From positions 23,217,265 through 23,281,264 of the forward strand of contig NC_092573.1 of assembly GCF_037975245.1 (NCBI RefSeq): DNA of 64,000 nucleotides, in the 5' to 3' direction. The position numbers and the translations under genes are program-made. Numbering within the stretch: the first letter of the stretch is position 1; the number at the start of each line of letters is the position of its first letter. Origin of the DNA: Apostichopus japonicus. Lineage: Eukaryota; Echinodermata; Holothuroidea; Aspidochirotida; Stichopodidae. The notes below the pieces were generated by a model that saw only the letters and a program-made list of their open reading frames with translations, was not told the origin of the DNA and did no database searches. This document shows positions 23,351 through 37,600 of the stretch, in pieces.

Positions 23351-25628
23351 GTTGTTTTTTATAACATATTGCGTAATGTGTGCCAGAAGCACGTTTGAGA
23401 TTTCTTTTAGGAACGCCGTAAGTTGCATCACCAATATCATCGCTGTAATCAGTTAAATACAGAGTAACACAGTGTTCATTTTAAATTCGTACACGGTATA
23501 TCAATAAATATTAAACACTATTGTAAGTCATTAAAATATTTTTAAAATGTTGACCTTTCCTCAATCCCTTCTAGCCTGTTCAATTCTTGATATTTCATCC
23601 GTGTATTTCGTATCTCTCCTTACGAATTGGGAATGGGGTTTCTAGGCAGCTACCTTCGCCACGGTTGCACTGCAGTGATGATGAATGTGATTCCTTGACC
23701 TTCCTCAGTATTTGAGAAAGTAGTCGGATAGTAGTTACTATAAGCTGCACTCTCGCCCGTCGGATGGGAACAGAAATGGGTGCACATTATACATCTGCTC
23801 GTAACAATGAACACCGATTGGAAAGAAAAGTCTTGACATAAGCCAATCACGGTTCATCCACGATCATCATAATTATATGTGGATAAGATTTGGAGTGTTG
23901 GCTTCCCTACCACTGAGATTCATCAACCAAACTACTGACTAATCCGCCCGTCCTGAGCGTGGCAAGGTTGTCGAAGAACTCGATCCCTGGGGCCACGTAG
24001 ATATGTAATCACACAAAATAAATGGATGTAATCTAGTACTCAAATATGATCTGATGTTGCGACACGTGCATGTGACTTAGCAAGTCACAGACAGCAAGTC
24101 CGGGCATTTCATCCGGTGTACGCGTGGGGGGTGGGGAGGGCGTTTTGTTGCTAATTGTTGTTAAGGATGTAAAAAAGTTAAACAAATGTATTTTTTTTTT
24201 AAAGTGAAGCTGTTCATATAAGTTGCCAAGTTTTTATGTAATTTCATACGTCTTGTTCCCACAATGTTTAACTTAACTGAAAAATATGTTAAGATTTACA
24301 AAAATTCCCCCAAAAATACAAATACAATAATAAGAAAAAATACTAAGAAAACAATCTCCAACATATTTCCTTGTTTGTATATTGTGATCGTTAAATCCGA
24401 TTTAAATTGTCCATTCTTTGTTCAACAATGATCAGCTCAGATGGCACTGCAATCCAGTAGTGAGCTTAGATGACTAACTCTTAGATGGCTAAACTTGTCG
24501 GGTTTACGGCGGACTGCATTGTTTCGTCGTCCATTCCAGTTTTTCACATCGAAAATGGCTAACTAGACGCTTACAACTAATGTTTTAGGGTCGTCAAAAC
24601 ACTTCGGAGGTTCGCCAAAACATGAAAATCTTGAACTGAAATTACTTGCAAAATTAAACACTACGTTGCAACTAGGCATATTTAATCATGTAACAAAAAT
24701 CTAAAACGGCATGGGGCTGCAGCATTCGTCAGCGATCGCAAAGATGATGAAGGTAAAAAATTGGGTCACGAAGCAAAAAGTTGGTATACAAGGCTATTTC
24801 CTGCCATATGTTGCACTACTATAATTTCCTATTAATCCAATTATAAAGTGAAATATATGAATGCATCATTAAATTGTGGTATATGTTTGACCAAAGAATG
24901 CATCCCATAATTGTACAGGCACGCTATGTAAGTCCATATTTTAGAAGCAGTCCTAATTTTAACCTAAAGTTAGGTATACGAAAATACTTTCATCGGGAAT
25001 GAGTCGAATAATTGTAATTGGATCATCAGTAACAAACCAATGTGTAATCTGTGTCGTCACCACATCAGCGTTGACTGACAGCTCCTTGGCCACATGAAAG
25101 AATGAGAAGGGGATTAATGTAGTCGCTGGTATGAATCCGTTTTGACATGATGTACCCCGGATGCCGTGTGCGCGTAAGCTCTGTTGTGACGTCACAATGA
25201 ACTGTAGCACAATAGCATATCCAGACTAGACAGAACCTTTCCGGCCTTGCATAAATTAGTACGTTCTTGCGTTATGTAGGCAGTTAAATTGTGTCGATAG
25301 TCTATTTCCTATCATGTTGTTATCCTCAAATTGAGTGACTTCCCTACTTTCGTGTAGATTTTAAGGACGGAGCAATGTATCCCGAATAAGCTTGAAAACG
25401 AATAATTGCATGACGTCATTTGTCAACATCAACATATGACACATAGGCTAGATAGGCCATACAAAAATGTACTAAATCACACACACTGCTTACAATATAC
25501 TGTATATCGTACACAAAGTAATAACAGTGAGTTCCTACAATAACTCTTAAGCAGCATACAGCGTACACATGACAGAAACCCACCCGCCTTGTTTTAGTAA
25601 CGTTTTGTAATTTATTTAAGCCGTCAAA
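23351..25628. promoter_or_regulatory. Divergent intergenic region between TIMM44 and ARIH1
   Basis: The two genes start in opposite directions 2.28 kb apart, so both promoters and 5' UTRs are here. No exon or RNA gene could be supported. The sequence around 23890-24010 (ending near CTCGATCCCTGGGGCCACG) may be a degenerate SINE with a B-box-like end. A G-rich run sits at 24125-24140. The minus-strand open frame at 25416-25775 is the antisense shadow of ARIH1 exon 1. Confidence 0.5.
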
Positions 25629-28600
25629 ATGGAAGAAGACGAGGGATTCTTGAACGATGATGAGCAAGTTGAAGAAGACGATGACCAAGAAGAAAGCGAT
25701 TTTGATGAGCATTTTGATATGGAAGTAGAAGATGAAGCCGATCGGCCTGAGCCAGCTGATTATGACGACTTTCAATTCGAGGTCCTAACGCCTGATGACA
25801 TCGTGAAAAGAATGGTGGACACTATAAAAGAAGTGAATACGGTTGTTGAGGTATTGGATAACAACCTTATATCTTCAGTAACCTAAAGTATCCGGAAATT
25901 GTTGGAACATACTTGAAATTTCCAAATTCCATGCATTTCAGAATTCGCCGTATATACCAGTACAAGCTATCCTACCGTTAGGCATAACGTTAGGCCTAGG
26001 CTAAGTCAGTAACATTAGGCTATCACTGGATCGAGTATGGTAGGCTAGCCTAACACAGTAATAGTAACAGTTTATTGTAGCGAGAAATAAACAAGACCCA
26101 GTAAGTGCAGTAGCAATTCCTAGCAGCACATATTTACCAGAAAAACAGTGAAATGGCAGCCCCCAAAAAAGCCAATCAAATCATGAAAACATTATACATA
26201 TTAGTAGTTTTCCAAGTAGCCTAGGACTTATTGCTAATTGTAATTTACAGTAAGGTTACATTAGCAGTAGGCCCAAGGATTGTTTACCGTTTCTTTGTGA
26301 TGCTAAAGCATAAACGTTCTCTTAATGGACAGTGATAATGGCAATGTTGCTTAATTGCAGAATACCATGCAACTCTTGAATCTCACAGAATATAACCGCA
26401 AGTCGATCTACGAGGCTATAGTAAATAATGTATTGTTGTTCTTAAGAAGCTGGAAGTGTGTGAATTGTGGGGAATTCTGCAATTGCTCCAATCGTTGGGA
26501 AGCTGTAGTTTTGTTGTTCATCTATATGATTTCACTGATGCTTTGATCAGATAGCACCAGGCGTATATAAAATTAAATACTTGTAAAGGATTGGAGTGAA
26601 ACTGCTAGAAGCAAGGAAGAATTTCCCTAACTGCATGCATGTTTTGAAGTAAATTGTGGTACTCCAGTAAAAGAGCCAAATAATTCATGTAAGAACCTCA
26701 CTCATGTAGTACAAAAGTGAGGTTTCCTTATTTCACTGTAGCAATGTTAGCTGTTTCCCTAATGCTTTGTAGATTAAAGTTGGGTTTGAAAAATTTAGTT
26801 CTTCAGACCTGAGGATTTTATTTATGAGAAGAAATGCATATTCATTTTGGTTTAAGGTGTATCTTGCACTGTTGGGCATTGTAGGATGTTTTGGAGCAAC
26901 ATGAGCCTCAATAAAAAAGTATTTTACAATATGGTATCAGTTTACTAATTTCAATTCTTTTTTTTGGTGAAATAGATCATCAGAGCCTGTTGAATCTCAT
27001 CACAAGAATGAGTTATGCAGTTTCTTACTTTAGACTCATTGCCATCAATAAGTAGCTCTCCTAGTTAGTATCCGCAGATAATCCTCTGGTACATCACTCT
27101 CAATGAGGTGTTATATATTTTGGTCTGTGGACAAAAATGTCTTTCCTAACTTTCCTTTAAGGGAGTATTTTACCTTGTTAAAGGGTGTGAAGACTCGCGC
27201 AAAAAGAAAGGTCTAATGCCGGTAACGTGACCTAGTTTCGAATGAGGTGTAACAGAAGTGTTAAACACCACCATCGATCCCAGAAATACACACAACTTGC
27301 TGCTGTGGGTAATTAGACACTAGTGTACAGTCAGTACATACCCACAGCACAGTACAGCACAGCACAGTATACAAACACTACAGCGATGGACATCTCAGGT
27401 CCAGCTAAAGATAATAATTAAGGTATCACGTTTCATTACTGTCTGCATTTCGTAGCGACACGAACAAAACGTCACTTGCAAGCAACAGAAAGTTAACTTT
27501 TTCAGATGGTTGCACCCGGTTTGGGGCGAGTCTTCAATGCCTTTAAGGCTGATGAATTCCTTGAACTATTTCTTTTCACAGCTACCTTGTACAAACTTCC
27601 CATGTATGGATGTAACAATATGATGTTGTTTGAAAAAGAAAAAGAAAAAATTGTGTGGTAGTACCAGATGGCCTCAGTAAATCCTTCCCTTCCCACACTT
27701 TATATTTTTCTTTGGGCAATAGCAATTTTGATTCAACAGAAATCATTTTATGTCCCAAAGAGCTACTTTAGCCATTCCTGTTGCAGCTTTCAGTAAGCAC
27801 TGTAAATTTGAGTCCACTACTTGAACTTATGACACTTTTCACTTTCTTTTCTCTTCATTCCTGGCCAGGTACCAGCCACAGTCACCAGAATATTACTAAA
27901 TCATTTCAAATGGGATAAAGAGAAGTTACTAGAAACTTTCTACGATGGAGATCAAGATAAACTTTTCTCAGAGGCACATGTTATCAGTCCTTACAAAAGA
28001 GGCGTTGGCAGGAACTCAAAGGTACAATTTAAATCCCCTTCGAAAGTAACAGCTTGTATGGAGAGAAACCGATCAGTGTTCTCTCAGAGTAGAAGGGTCA
28101 GGGCTTCAAGTAACACAACTAGCTCTTAGCTAGTTTCAGGATAGTATATCAAAAGTTATTTAAACAAAAGTCAGGCAAAAAAGTGTATAGATCTATCTTT
28201 TTGTGTATATGAACTCTTGAAAGATTTAAAGCAAAAAGCGACATTTCTTGAGCAGGTATCTTCAGATTAACTAAGAATGTTCACCATATTGCAACAGATA
28301 CATTTCCAAATGAGGCAACTTCACCAACTGTGAAGGCAACTGTGAAGTTCTCTTGGTTTCTCCATTTCGCTAAAATTGTAAACATCAATTGAAGTTGAGT
28401 AATTCTGTACATTTCACTTAACAATTCCATGCCATTGGTTCCGACATTCAAGGGATGACAATATTTTAATTGCTCGTAACGCAAACACCTGGGCTGTACA
28501 GGCAAACAAAAAGTTTAAAACGCAACTATATTTCAGTTATCAATTCAAACTTACCCCTAGAGTCTCAATGTGCTTAATGTGCACATACTGTACTTGCTCG

Positions 28601-31600
28601 TAAGCAAACACATGAGCTGCATAGGCAAGCAAAAAGTTTAAAACACAATTTGCTATATACTTCAGTTATCAATTCAAACTTGACCCTAGAGTCTCAATGT
28701 ACTTGCTTGTAAAGCAAAAACCCAGGCTGCAGAGGCAAGCAAAAAGTTTTTACTTTTATACAGTTATCAATTCAAACTTACCCGTAGAGTCTCAATGTGT
28801 ACTTTGTTGAGAAAATGTGCAAGTTGTCTGAACAGTTTGCCTTTTAGTGTTGAAAATTTGTCATCCCACTACTCTCCAAACAGAGTACATTCAGATCTGT
28901 CACTTGTATTTCAATGTTAATTTCAATCTTCTTTAGCAATTCCAACACCATTCCCACTCCCTTCCGCTGCTCGTTTCCCCTCCTCTCCCCCCACCTCTCA
29001 CCCCCATATCCACCAGTGAGTGGGGTTTTACATCCATTTCAATCTGTATCACATCCATTGCACATTTTATCATTCATGAAGACAAATCTTGAAATGCCAC
29101 CGTCTTATTCAACAGGTGCAAACTAGATCAGCCTCTCAGCTGACGGAATACGATGAGATATGTTGCCGAACCGTTCAAGCATCCGTGAGTATATTACAGA
29201 GGTCTGCCTGTCTCTGCAACTGTCTTGGTCACAGTGGTAACATGATCATATGCATAAAATGGAGGCAGTGGGAAAGTGGCTTCCTTTATTATTGCCTTTG
29301 TTCCCTGCTTCAAGGTCATAAGTTTTTTGCGAGCTTTAAAATTGCTTAAATATTTCAAAAACATATGTAAATATTCCTTGACGTTCCTGACCCGGTTGAA
29401 ACGGAATGATTTGAGGGTAATTACAGAATATTTTTGTGGAAACGGAATGATTTGAGGGTATTTACAGAATATTTTTGTGGAAGTGGATGTACAAAATCTG
29501 ACATGTTAGCATCTTTTGTTGTGTCTCATTAAACTGTTGGCCTTATTAAACTTGATTTCTTTCTCTCAAAATCATTTACATTTTTTTAAATCATATTTTT
29601 CAACATAATTTCTCAGTGTTTAGGGAACATTAACAGCTGGTGTGTCAACAACTTTTCTCCATTTGTGTATCCTGTTTCTTCTTTTGGTTTTTTTACTTGT
29701 GACGTACACTAGTAAGGATCCCTTTAACATGCATTGCAATAGACAACCTTGAAGCAGCAGTGCTGTTCCCCTCTGTATTAAATTATTGACCAGTATATCA
29801 CACTCTTCACCCTGTACTGTGTTGTGTACTGCTGTATCAATGATAACACTCTATAGAATACTCTATTAGCAGTTAGTTGGATATGAAACGTCTAGGTCAA
29901 AGTCCATACAAACCGGGAATAGGAATGGGGAGTCTCTCACAGACTCTGTACTGTATCAGAAGCCGTCGAGTTCTTGTCAGTTCCCGATCTTACGAGTTAA
30001 CTTCATTTTTACGTCTATAGGAGCTAAAACGGCATATGAATTCTAGTAATCATTACCCCAGAGTGTTAACGCCCAAGCCAGAATTTGGTTACAGTGCAAG
30101 GCACTGCTCTTCTTGCAGATGTCTGGTTAAACAAAGGAGATTTTTGTGATTTTAAAAAGTGCCCATAGCTCTCTTGAACTTTGCTTCTCAATTTCATCAT
30201 GCTGTACCAAAATATAGTTTGTCAACTCTGAGTATGACAAACAGCCATACTGCAGATCAATCAATGAGTCATCATGAAATGAATATTATAAGAAAAGCAA
30301 ACAAAGGGTTTCAGACAGCTGCGTTGCAATACACCGGTGTAACGGTAGATTTCTGGATTTCAGCAATTCGTGTGAGTTGTGACATCGTTGTTCTTTGAGC
30401 CTTACCAAAGTTTTGATGACTATGTTGATACTTTTACCTACATATTTTACCATGAGGCATACAGCAGCTGCAAAATCCCCTGCTGCAAAGCTGAATCAAT
30501 ATAACAATAGAGATTATCTCGGCAGAACAGCATTGCCTATTGTCTGAAACTACAGAGCACAAAGGGTTATTGTTTATGCAGCTTAGCTGCAGGATGCTGC
30601 AGCCCCCTCATATCCTAGTATTGATATAGTCTTAATTTGTGTATAGTACTGGCGAACACCAAAATATTAATATTGGTGCGTTTGAAAGAAATAATGACAT
30701 CTTCAGGATTGTGTTTTTAATTAAAAAAACATACATATATAAGATAAAATGGTTTAGAAGTAAGACCTTTCCTTATTATTGTTTTAGGTCTGTATATTTA
30801 TTCTAATCTATTATCACCTCAAACAACCTCTCCCCCATATCCCATTCTTGCAATTTCTTGTCCCAAATGTGCACTTTGTCCAGCAACACTACCCTCCAAT
30901 CATTGCGTTACAAAACAAAATATATATATATTGAAAACTGTTTGAATTTTGTTTCTCATCAGGGAATGACCGGATTGGAATGCGGTCACAGGTTCTGTAA
31001 AGAGTGCTGGGGAGATTACCTTACTACGAAAATTATGGAAGATGGAATGGGTCAGGTGAGAGATCCTATTAATATCTGTTATTAGTATGAGAAACAGGTG
31101 AGAGTCATTGACATGTTCATTGCCACGGTGATGAGAGAGTTTCAAACTATCGAGGCCAGTCAGTGTGTTGTACTCGCTTTACCAAGTTACCAACTTTTTA
31201 CCGGGGTCTTCATGGACATGTTTTCCGGGTCCCCCGAAAGCATTTGTGTTTTCACAAGAGTGAGTGGAGGTATGTGGAAAAAACAATCAGTCTTGTGAAA
31301 CCAGTTTGTATTAATTGTCTCTGAATGTGATGAACAATTTTTTCAAACATCTAGGAAAGATCTTGCTCCATTAAGGAGATATACTATTTTAAAAGTGGTG
31401 TCAGGGGGGGGGGGGGTGGGGGGGCTTTCTTTTTGTAAACCTGTGATGTCATAGTGCCAATTGGATCTGAAACCTTTATTACTTTCTCTATGTTTGTCCT
31501 TTCATATTTTTCAAGGTAGATTGGTAAATAGTGTTGGCATCGAAACCAATGTCATATAGTGTTGCACCGATCATCGTTTGTGATATCGGTATCGACCGAT

Positions 31601-34600
31601 AGTTGCAATATCGGCGGCATATCGCTATCGGTAAAAGTTAGCTTTATTGCCGATAATGGTAAATGATATTGAATATTTTGCTCTTTACAACATAGCCACT
31701 TCTTGTAACTATAATGAATTATAAATCTGTTCTAAAGAGAACCATTTCTTTAGCCTCAGTTTTCGATATCGATTAACAGCCAGTGGTCAATTTGCTGATC
31801 AGGTGGTCAAAGAAAGAAGACGCAAGTTCTGAAAAATACTTACCGAAAACGATCTGTAAACAGACTAGTCAGTCCACTTAACGTTATATACTTAGCATTC
31901 TTTGTCATTTGTGAAAGTAAATTTCAACAATCTGGCCGCTGTATTATACAATTGATCATAACATAATTAAAACTGAACATACCCACTGATATCTGTTTCG
32001 CCCTTGCAAGTATTCTTGGCAAGAATCCAAGAAATGTTTTGCACAAAGTTGTAAACATGGCATATTCAGACTACAAACAATGAACCTATTTACATAGCAA
32101 CAGTAGCAGCCTATCACAATAACTTGCACAGTGGTTTTGAGGCTCTGCTGAGAGTAAAGGTTGTAACACGTGCCAACCCCCTGGAATCATTCCAAAATTG
32201 TGTATCTTTAAAAAGCTGCAAAGAGTTTCATGGATGCAGTTTGTTTAAACTGTAATGACTGATAAAAAGATTGTATTTTGAGAATCAAGTTGTGTATCCC
32301 AATTTATTGTCGGTTGGTTTACCGAAATATTTCAAACACAAAGCACCTGCTAATTCTGGCTGGGCTTAGTTGTTAGTATAGCCGGCTAATGGTAGGATAT
32401 ACGTTTTTACGGAAATAGCAAAATAGAAGAAGATGTTTTTTGTTTTGGTTCTGGTAACTGAAAGGGTAGTAAAAGTACTTAGCCAGGATGTCTTTTCTAC
32501 CTGAAATCAGTTTTATTCATCGCACAATGTCATATTTTAACATTCTTGCTCAGATATTCGAGGCTCCATTTGACGACAGTTTATTATAAGACTTGCAGCC
32601 TAAGTGTTGAACGTAGTTGGTCAAACAGAGTAATGAATCATGCAACAGAAGCAACAGGAAGGATAGGCTTGTGTTTTTCCAACAAAATGCTAGCAAACTG
32701 TTTCATGCATATCAAGTTGGGGGGTGGGAATATGATCATTCATTTAAAAAGAGGTTAGGACTAGTGTTATAGAATACGCACATATTTTTTTTTTACTAAA
32801 TTACTTACAGGATTCCGCAATGAGAGTTAAAAAGTGGGTACTGTTTGTGAGTTGTGCAAACGATAATAACTTACTATAGCCGATTATAATTTTTGCTACT
32901 TCATGTAGTAATGGATGTCTTGAAGTGCAACTGGACTTTCATTGTGGCTGTTTAAAATATCAGTGGCAGGTCAATATCGGGATCAGAATATAGGAATCAG
33001 CCAAAACCAATTTTGGCGATATCGGCACAATGCTTATGTCATCATTAGGTAATATTAAGAGGTTCAGGATTGAAGATTCAGCATTCACAAAGCCCATCTC
33101 CATTACAGAAAATAAACATTAAAATATAATATAGGAAAACCAAAAAAAGATGATAATTGATTGTGATACCAGGGAATAATTTATCCAGTATCACAACAAA
33201 AACACTAAGCAAAATATACCAAAGTCCAAACATGTATTGCACGTTTTGTAAACAGGTATCATAGTATTTCAAAAGAGGACAAAGTTCAGAAACTTCAAAA
33301 CTGCTTCACAGAAATGTGAAAACTAAATTATTTCCCTGGATTTTTGTTTCAGGTTATTTTGTGAAGTTGTTTATATGTCAGTGTTCTCTCAATGATGATG
33401 GTTAGGTTTGTGTCTCTGTTCAGTACATTCACCACATATGTATCTGTTTTAGCATATTATTGATACAGCTAGAACATTGACACACTTCTTATTAACAATT
33501 ATGAATCAAATATTAACAATTATGAATCAAATGCCTCATTACCAATCTGGAATCCTACAACCTTTGTTCCGTCATTTCGTACGTACAAATATTTCTCGCA
33601 AACACTCAGTGATTCCCTCTGGAGAGTTTTGAAATAATTGCACGATTATCTTTGGAATTTAGCACTTGAACTTTACTCGAAATCAGGGGAGTCCTCTATT
33701 GATTGGGTAAACTACAGAACAGAAGATGTATTTGCACAGTATTGTTGTGTATGTATTGAGTTAAACCATTGAGTTGTAGACAACCTGGGAAGTAGTATAA
33801 ATCAAAACTGCTAAACTTGACTCTCCTTAGCAATCACTTGTGTTTGCTAGCATAATATTCATACAATGGTACACACCATCAAAGAAGACTTTACAACAGT
33901 TTTCAAGTCTTTTTAGCAGAATGTATTTCCCTCTCGTTGTCCAAGTTAAAGATACGTATCACAAGTGTACAAGTCAAGCAGAGAGTATCAGGCGCTTAAT
34001 GAATCCACACTCAAGAGACACGATTGCTGAATGACTGAAATGATAAGCAATTTTGATTATTTCCATAAATATTGTTTGGTCCGAACATCAAATGTCAAGA
34101 TAGTTGCTATTCGCTTATGTTATGATAAGTACTTGTTTAGCTTTTAACATTGTTTAAAGGGACATGCATGATTTTGTTTCCTTCACAAACGTTTGTGCTT
34201 TCAAGCTATTTAATGTAACAATTGAAAGGAAGGCAACTTAAAGAATGAAATGGAATAGATATTCACTCAACAATTAGCAACCTACAGGGTGACAAAAGGT
34301 AAGATAAAACCAATAATCCATCAGAGGGTGTCATACGCTGGTCAACTGCTATCATATTATTTTTTTTTGACAGTCTGTAAACTTGATAAAAAAAATTGTT
34401 GCAACTAGGGATGAATCCTGAGCTGCTGTGAGAATTGTCACTTTAATTCCTAATTTCAGAGAGCTAACTGATTAATTTTCCCCTTTTGTATTTAAATTTG
34501 ATAATTACAGACGATATCCTGTCCGGCTCATAAATGTGACATCCTGGTTGACGATAGTTTTGTCATGTGAGTACACGATTGAGTAGATCTATTGTCATTT

Positions 34601-37600
34601 GATTAAAATCCTTAATGTGCTGTGGAAATCTCGACCAAGAAGGTCTGAATGAATCTCATTGGTCTTATTACTACAGTACAATCCCAATCAGCTGACATGT
34701 AAATGACTAAAAAATTAGTGCATTTTATCTTCAAAAGAAGATTTTGAAATAACAGTTTTGATTATGTTACAGACTGGCATCAAAGTTTCTTTGGTCTTTG
34801 TGTTCCTAGGGGTAATATGACTCATACAGACTGTTTCTTTTGCATATATATCTCAACACCTGTACAGGGTATTGTTAAGACAAGGAGTGGGGACATATAT
34901 CAGCATACAGTCCCTGCATTATATTGTAACCTGGGGGACAACAAAGAGAACCTCCCGATATTTTCAGTTCATTGTTAGAATCTGAAGAAAAATCTTTAAA
35001 AAAATAATATTCATTCCCTTTCATGAATAATTTCAAGTTATGCGATCCCAAAGCACATCAAGGAAGTTGCATTTGATTCTTAAAAGTCAGCATAGAGATT
35101 TTCAGCAGCTAGTTCAAGCTTGCATTGCCAATAGGTGGGGGGTGGGGTGGTGGGGGCCATTGTTCAAAAATACAAATTAATTGTGTCTGTTACCATTGCC
35201 TGGAGGGGTCCCAAGTCCTTTCACTGTGAACACATCAGTATTCAAAAAAAAAAAAAAAATGGATGGAAAAGCAGCTTCTGATCCTTGATCCCTTGATACT
35301 TGATCCCTCGATCACTTGAGCCTTGATCACATTGCATGCAAACTATTAACGACAGCCTGGAAATACATTCATATCAAAGACATTTGGAATACTAATGTAC
35401 TACTGAGTAAAAAGTAGTCCTGGTTTTGAAAAAACTAACTTCATAAGATTTGATTTGTGGCAGCTAATTCACTTAACAACTTGAAAATGCTTGTAACAGC
35501 TACAAGTACGATTATTTCTTGCCAGAACATGCCGTTGCCAAATACACAAAAACGTTCCACATTGGTATCGTTGATCATGTCATGGTTCTGTCCCTCCTCT
35601 CCCCCAACCTCCATTTCTCTTGCCCCTAATCCACCCCACCTTAACTTCCTCTTCTCCATCAAAATTTGTCCTCCTATATCAAGATATAATTCATTTTCTT
35701 CCAGTATCCACATGCCCTTATTTATAATATTTCTTCTGTTGCCCATTTTCCAGGGGACTCGTTAGGGATAAAGTCAAACTGAAATACCAGCATCTAATAA
35801 CGAATAGTTTTGTAGAATGTAACCGTCTCATGAGATGGTGCCCCGCTCCGGACTGTCCCAACGCCATCAAAGCTAGTCACCTTGAAGCCAAACCAGTCCG
35901 TTGTCTGTGTACCCACATCTGCTGGTAAGCCTTTACTCTCTCATGACATCATCTAGTCCAGCCGTCTTCACCAGATTGACGTTCGTCTCGCTCTAATGGA
36001 GAGTACAATCTTTAGTGCGGTCGATTACTCAACAATTGACAACAACAGGAAATTTGCCTCTTACCTTAATTGCTATAGGCTAATGAGAAACAAGATATAA
36101 GAGCAGATTTAATTACAGACATCCATACTGTCAAAATGTCAATAACTTCTTGGAATATATAGATATGAATTTTTAATATACGAGAGGCTTTCAAGTAGTG
36201 TAATTAGTATTAGCATCTGTGTGTATGGTTATTTCTCTATACGATGTCTCAAACTCTATTGCGACTCTAGATTGGGTATCGTGAGAGGGGCGTTTTAGGG
36301 ATAATTTTATGACAGGGAGTAGGGCAGTAAATGTCCACCCATTACAAGAGATAGTGATGAACGGTTATCCAGCTATTAATATTGAAGGATATCCAGTATT
36401 TTTATAAAAAAGTGTCTTTAAATGGGTAATAATTAATGAAATAGAAGTAGCATTTTTTTCTATATATATGCATCATAGATAGTCGGTTATTAACAATCCC
36501 TTTCAGTATTTCATAACATCTTTTTCTCATCTGCTTCATTATTTTAATTCTAATTTTTGTTGTTGTTGGTCATTTGCAGCTTCAAGTGCGGTGAAAATTG
36601 GCACGACCCTGTACAGTGCAAGGTGAGTTTGTTACGTAAACAGTCAGAAATGAAGAACATTCAATTGTTGTTAAAATGCCGTATAGGCCCGATTCTGTTT
36701 TACTTTGTCCGATTTACCAAAAAAGCAATGCTGAAAAGTTTCTTAGCTAATGTAAATAAAGTTAGTCCTGATGTCACTTCTCTAGGCACCAATGGCTGTC
36801 AATTCCTTTGTAAGATTTGTAAAAATTCTGTCGTTTTTTATTGTAAATTTATTCCGAGAAATAATCCTCCAGTACTAAAAAGTTTTTCCTGTTAACATTT
36901 CTCTTCCATGAACGGCAATATTAGATGTTAAGTATTAAATATAAACTGGAAAATGATTTATATTTTATAGTTTGGTTTCTTCTGCCCTGTTTATCTACTA
37001 TTATAAATTTTATTAAGGTACCCGTTGAAACTTTCACCACAAGAATCTATTAAAAGAAATACATATGAAATATGTTTTTGTTCTTTTGACTATATATGTG
37101 ATATGTTTTCTTAGTAATATGATATGATATGTTTTCTTAGTAATAAAAAATATATATATATATATAAAATATGTTTTTGTTTTTTCGACTACATGGTATT
37201 TTTTGATAGTAATAAAAATAAGAATATGGCTAATTTTGTTGACAAATGAACTCGCTGCAAACTTTCTGGAGGTGACTGTTATTGCAAGTAAATTGCAAAT
37301 TGACGGTTTTTGGAAAAGCAAAAACATGAAGAAAAAAAATAAAGTAAAGTTCCCAGGAAATGATATCAGCTTTAATAACCTTGTTACCAATAAAATTTGG
37401 CCAGAGCCTGGTCAAACAATATTTACAAAAAATACCGATCAAATGTAAAAAAAAGAAAAAACCTGATTTCAATGACTTTTTGGCTAACTTCATCTCATTT
37501 GAGAAATGTATGCACATCCTTATTACCGTTGCTATCACAAGAACATTTTGACTGGGGGTGGGGGGGGGGTGGGGGATGGACTGATAGTCATTGGGGAGTG

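Noticed and set aside
25416-25775. 119-codon minus-strand open frame
   Set aside because: Antisense shadow of ARIH1 exon 1 and its upstream region.
26355-26460. Possible extra ARIH1 exon (acceptor TTGCAG then [15 protein letters not shown])
   Set aside because: ARIH1 exons 1 and 2 already join in phase into the conserved UBA-like region (V-V-E then V-P-A-T-V-T-R), and this insert has no counterpart in the family.
35441-35765. About 100-codon open frames on both strands
   Set aside because: Both lie in ARIH1 intron 5 next to exon 6; overlapping frames on opposite strands with low-complexity Pro/Ser content are not convincing.
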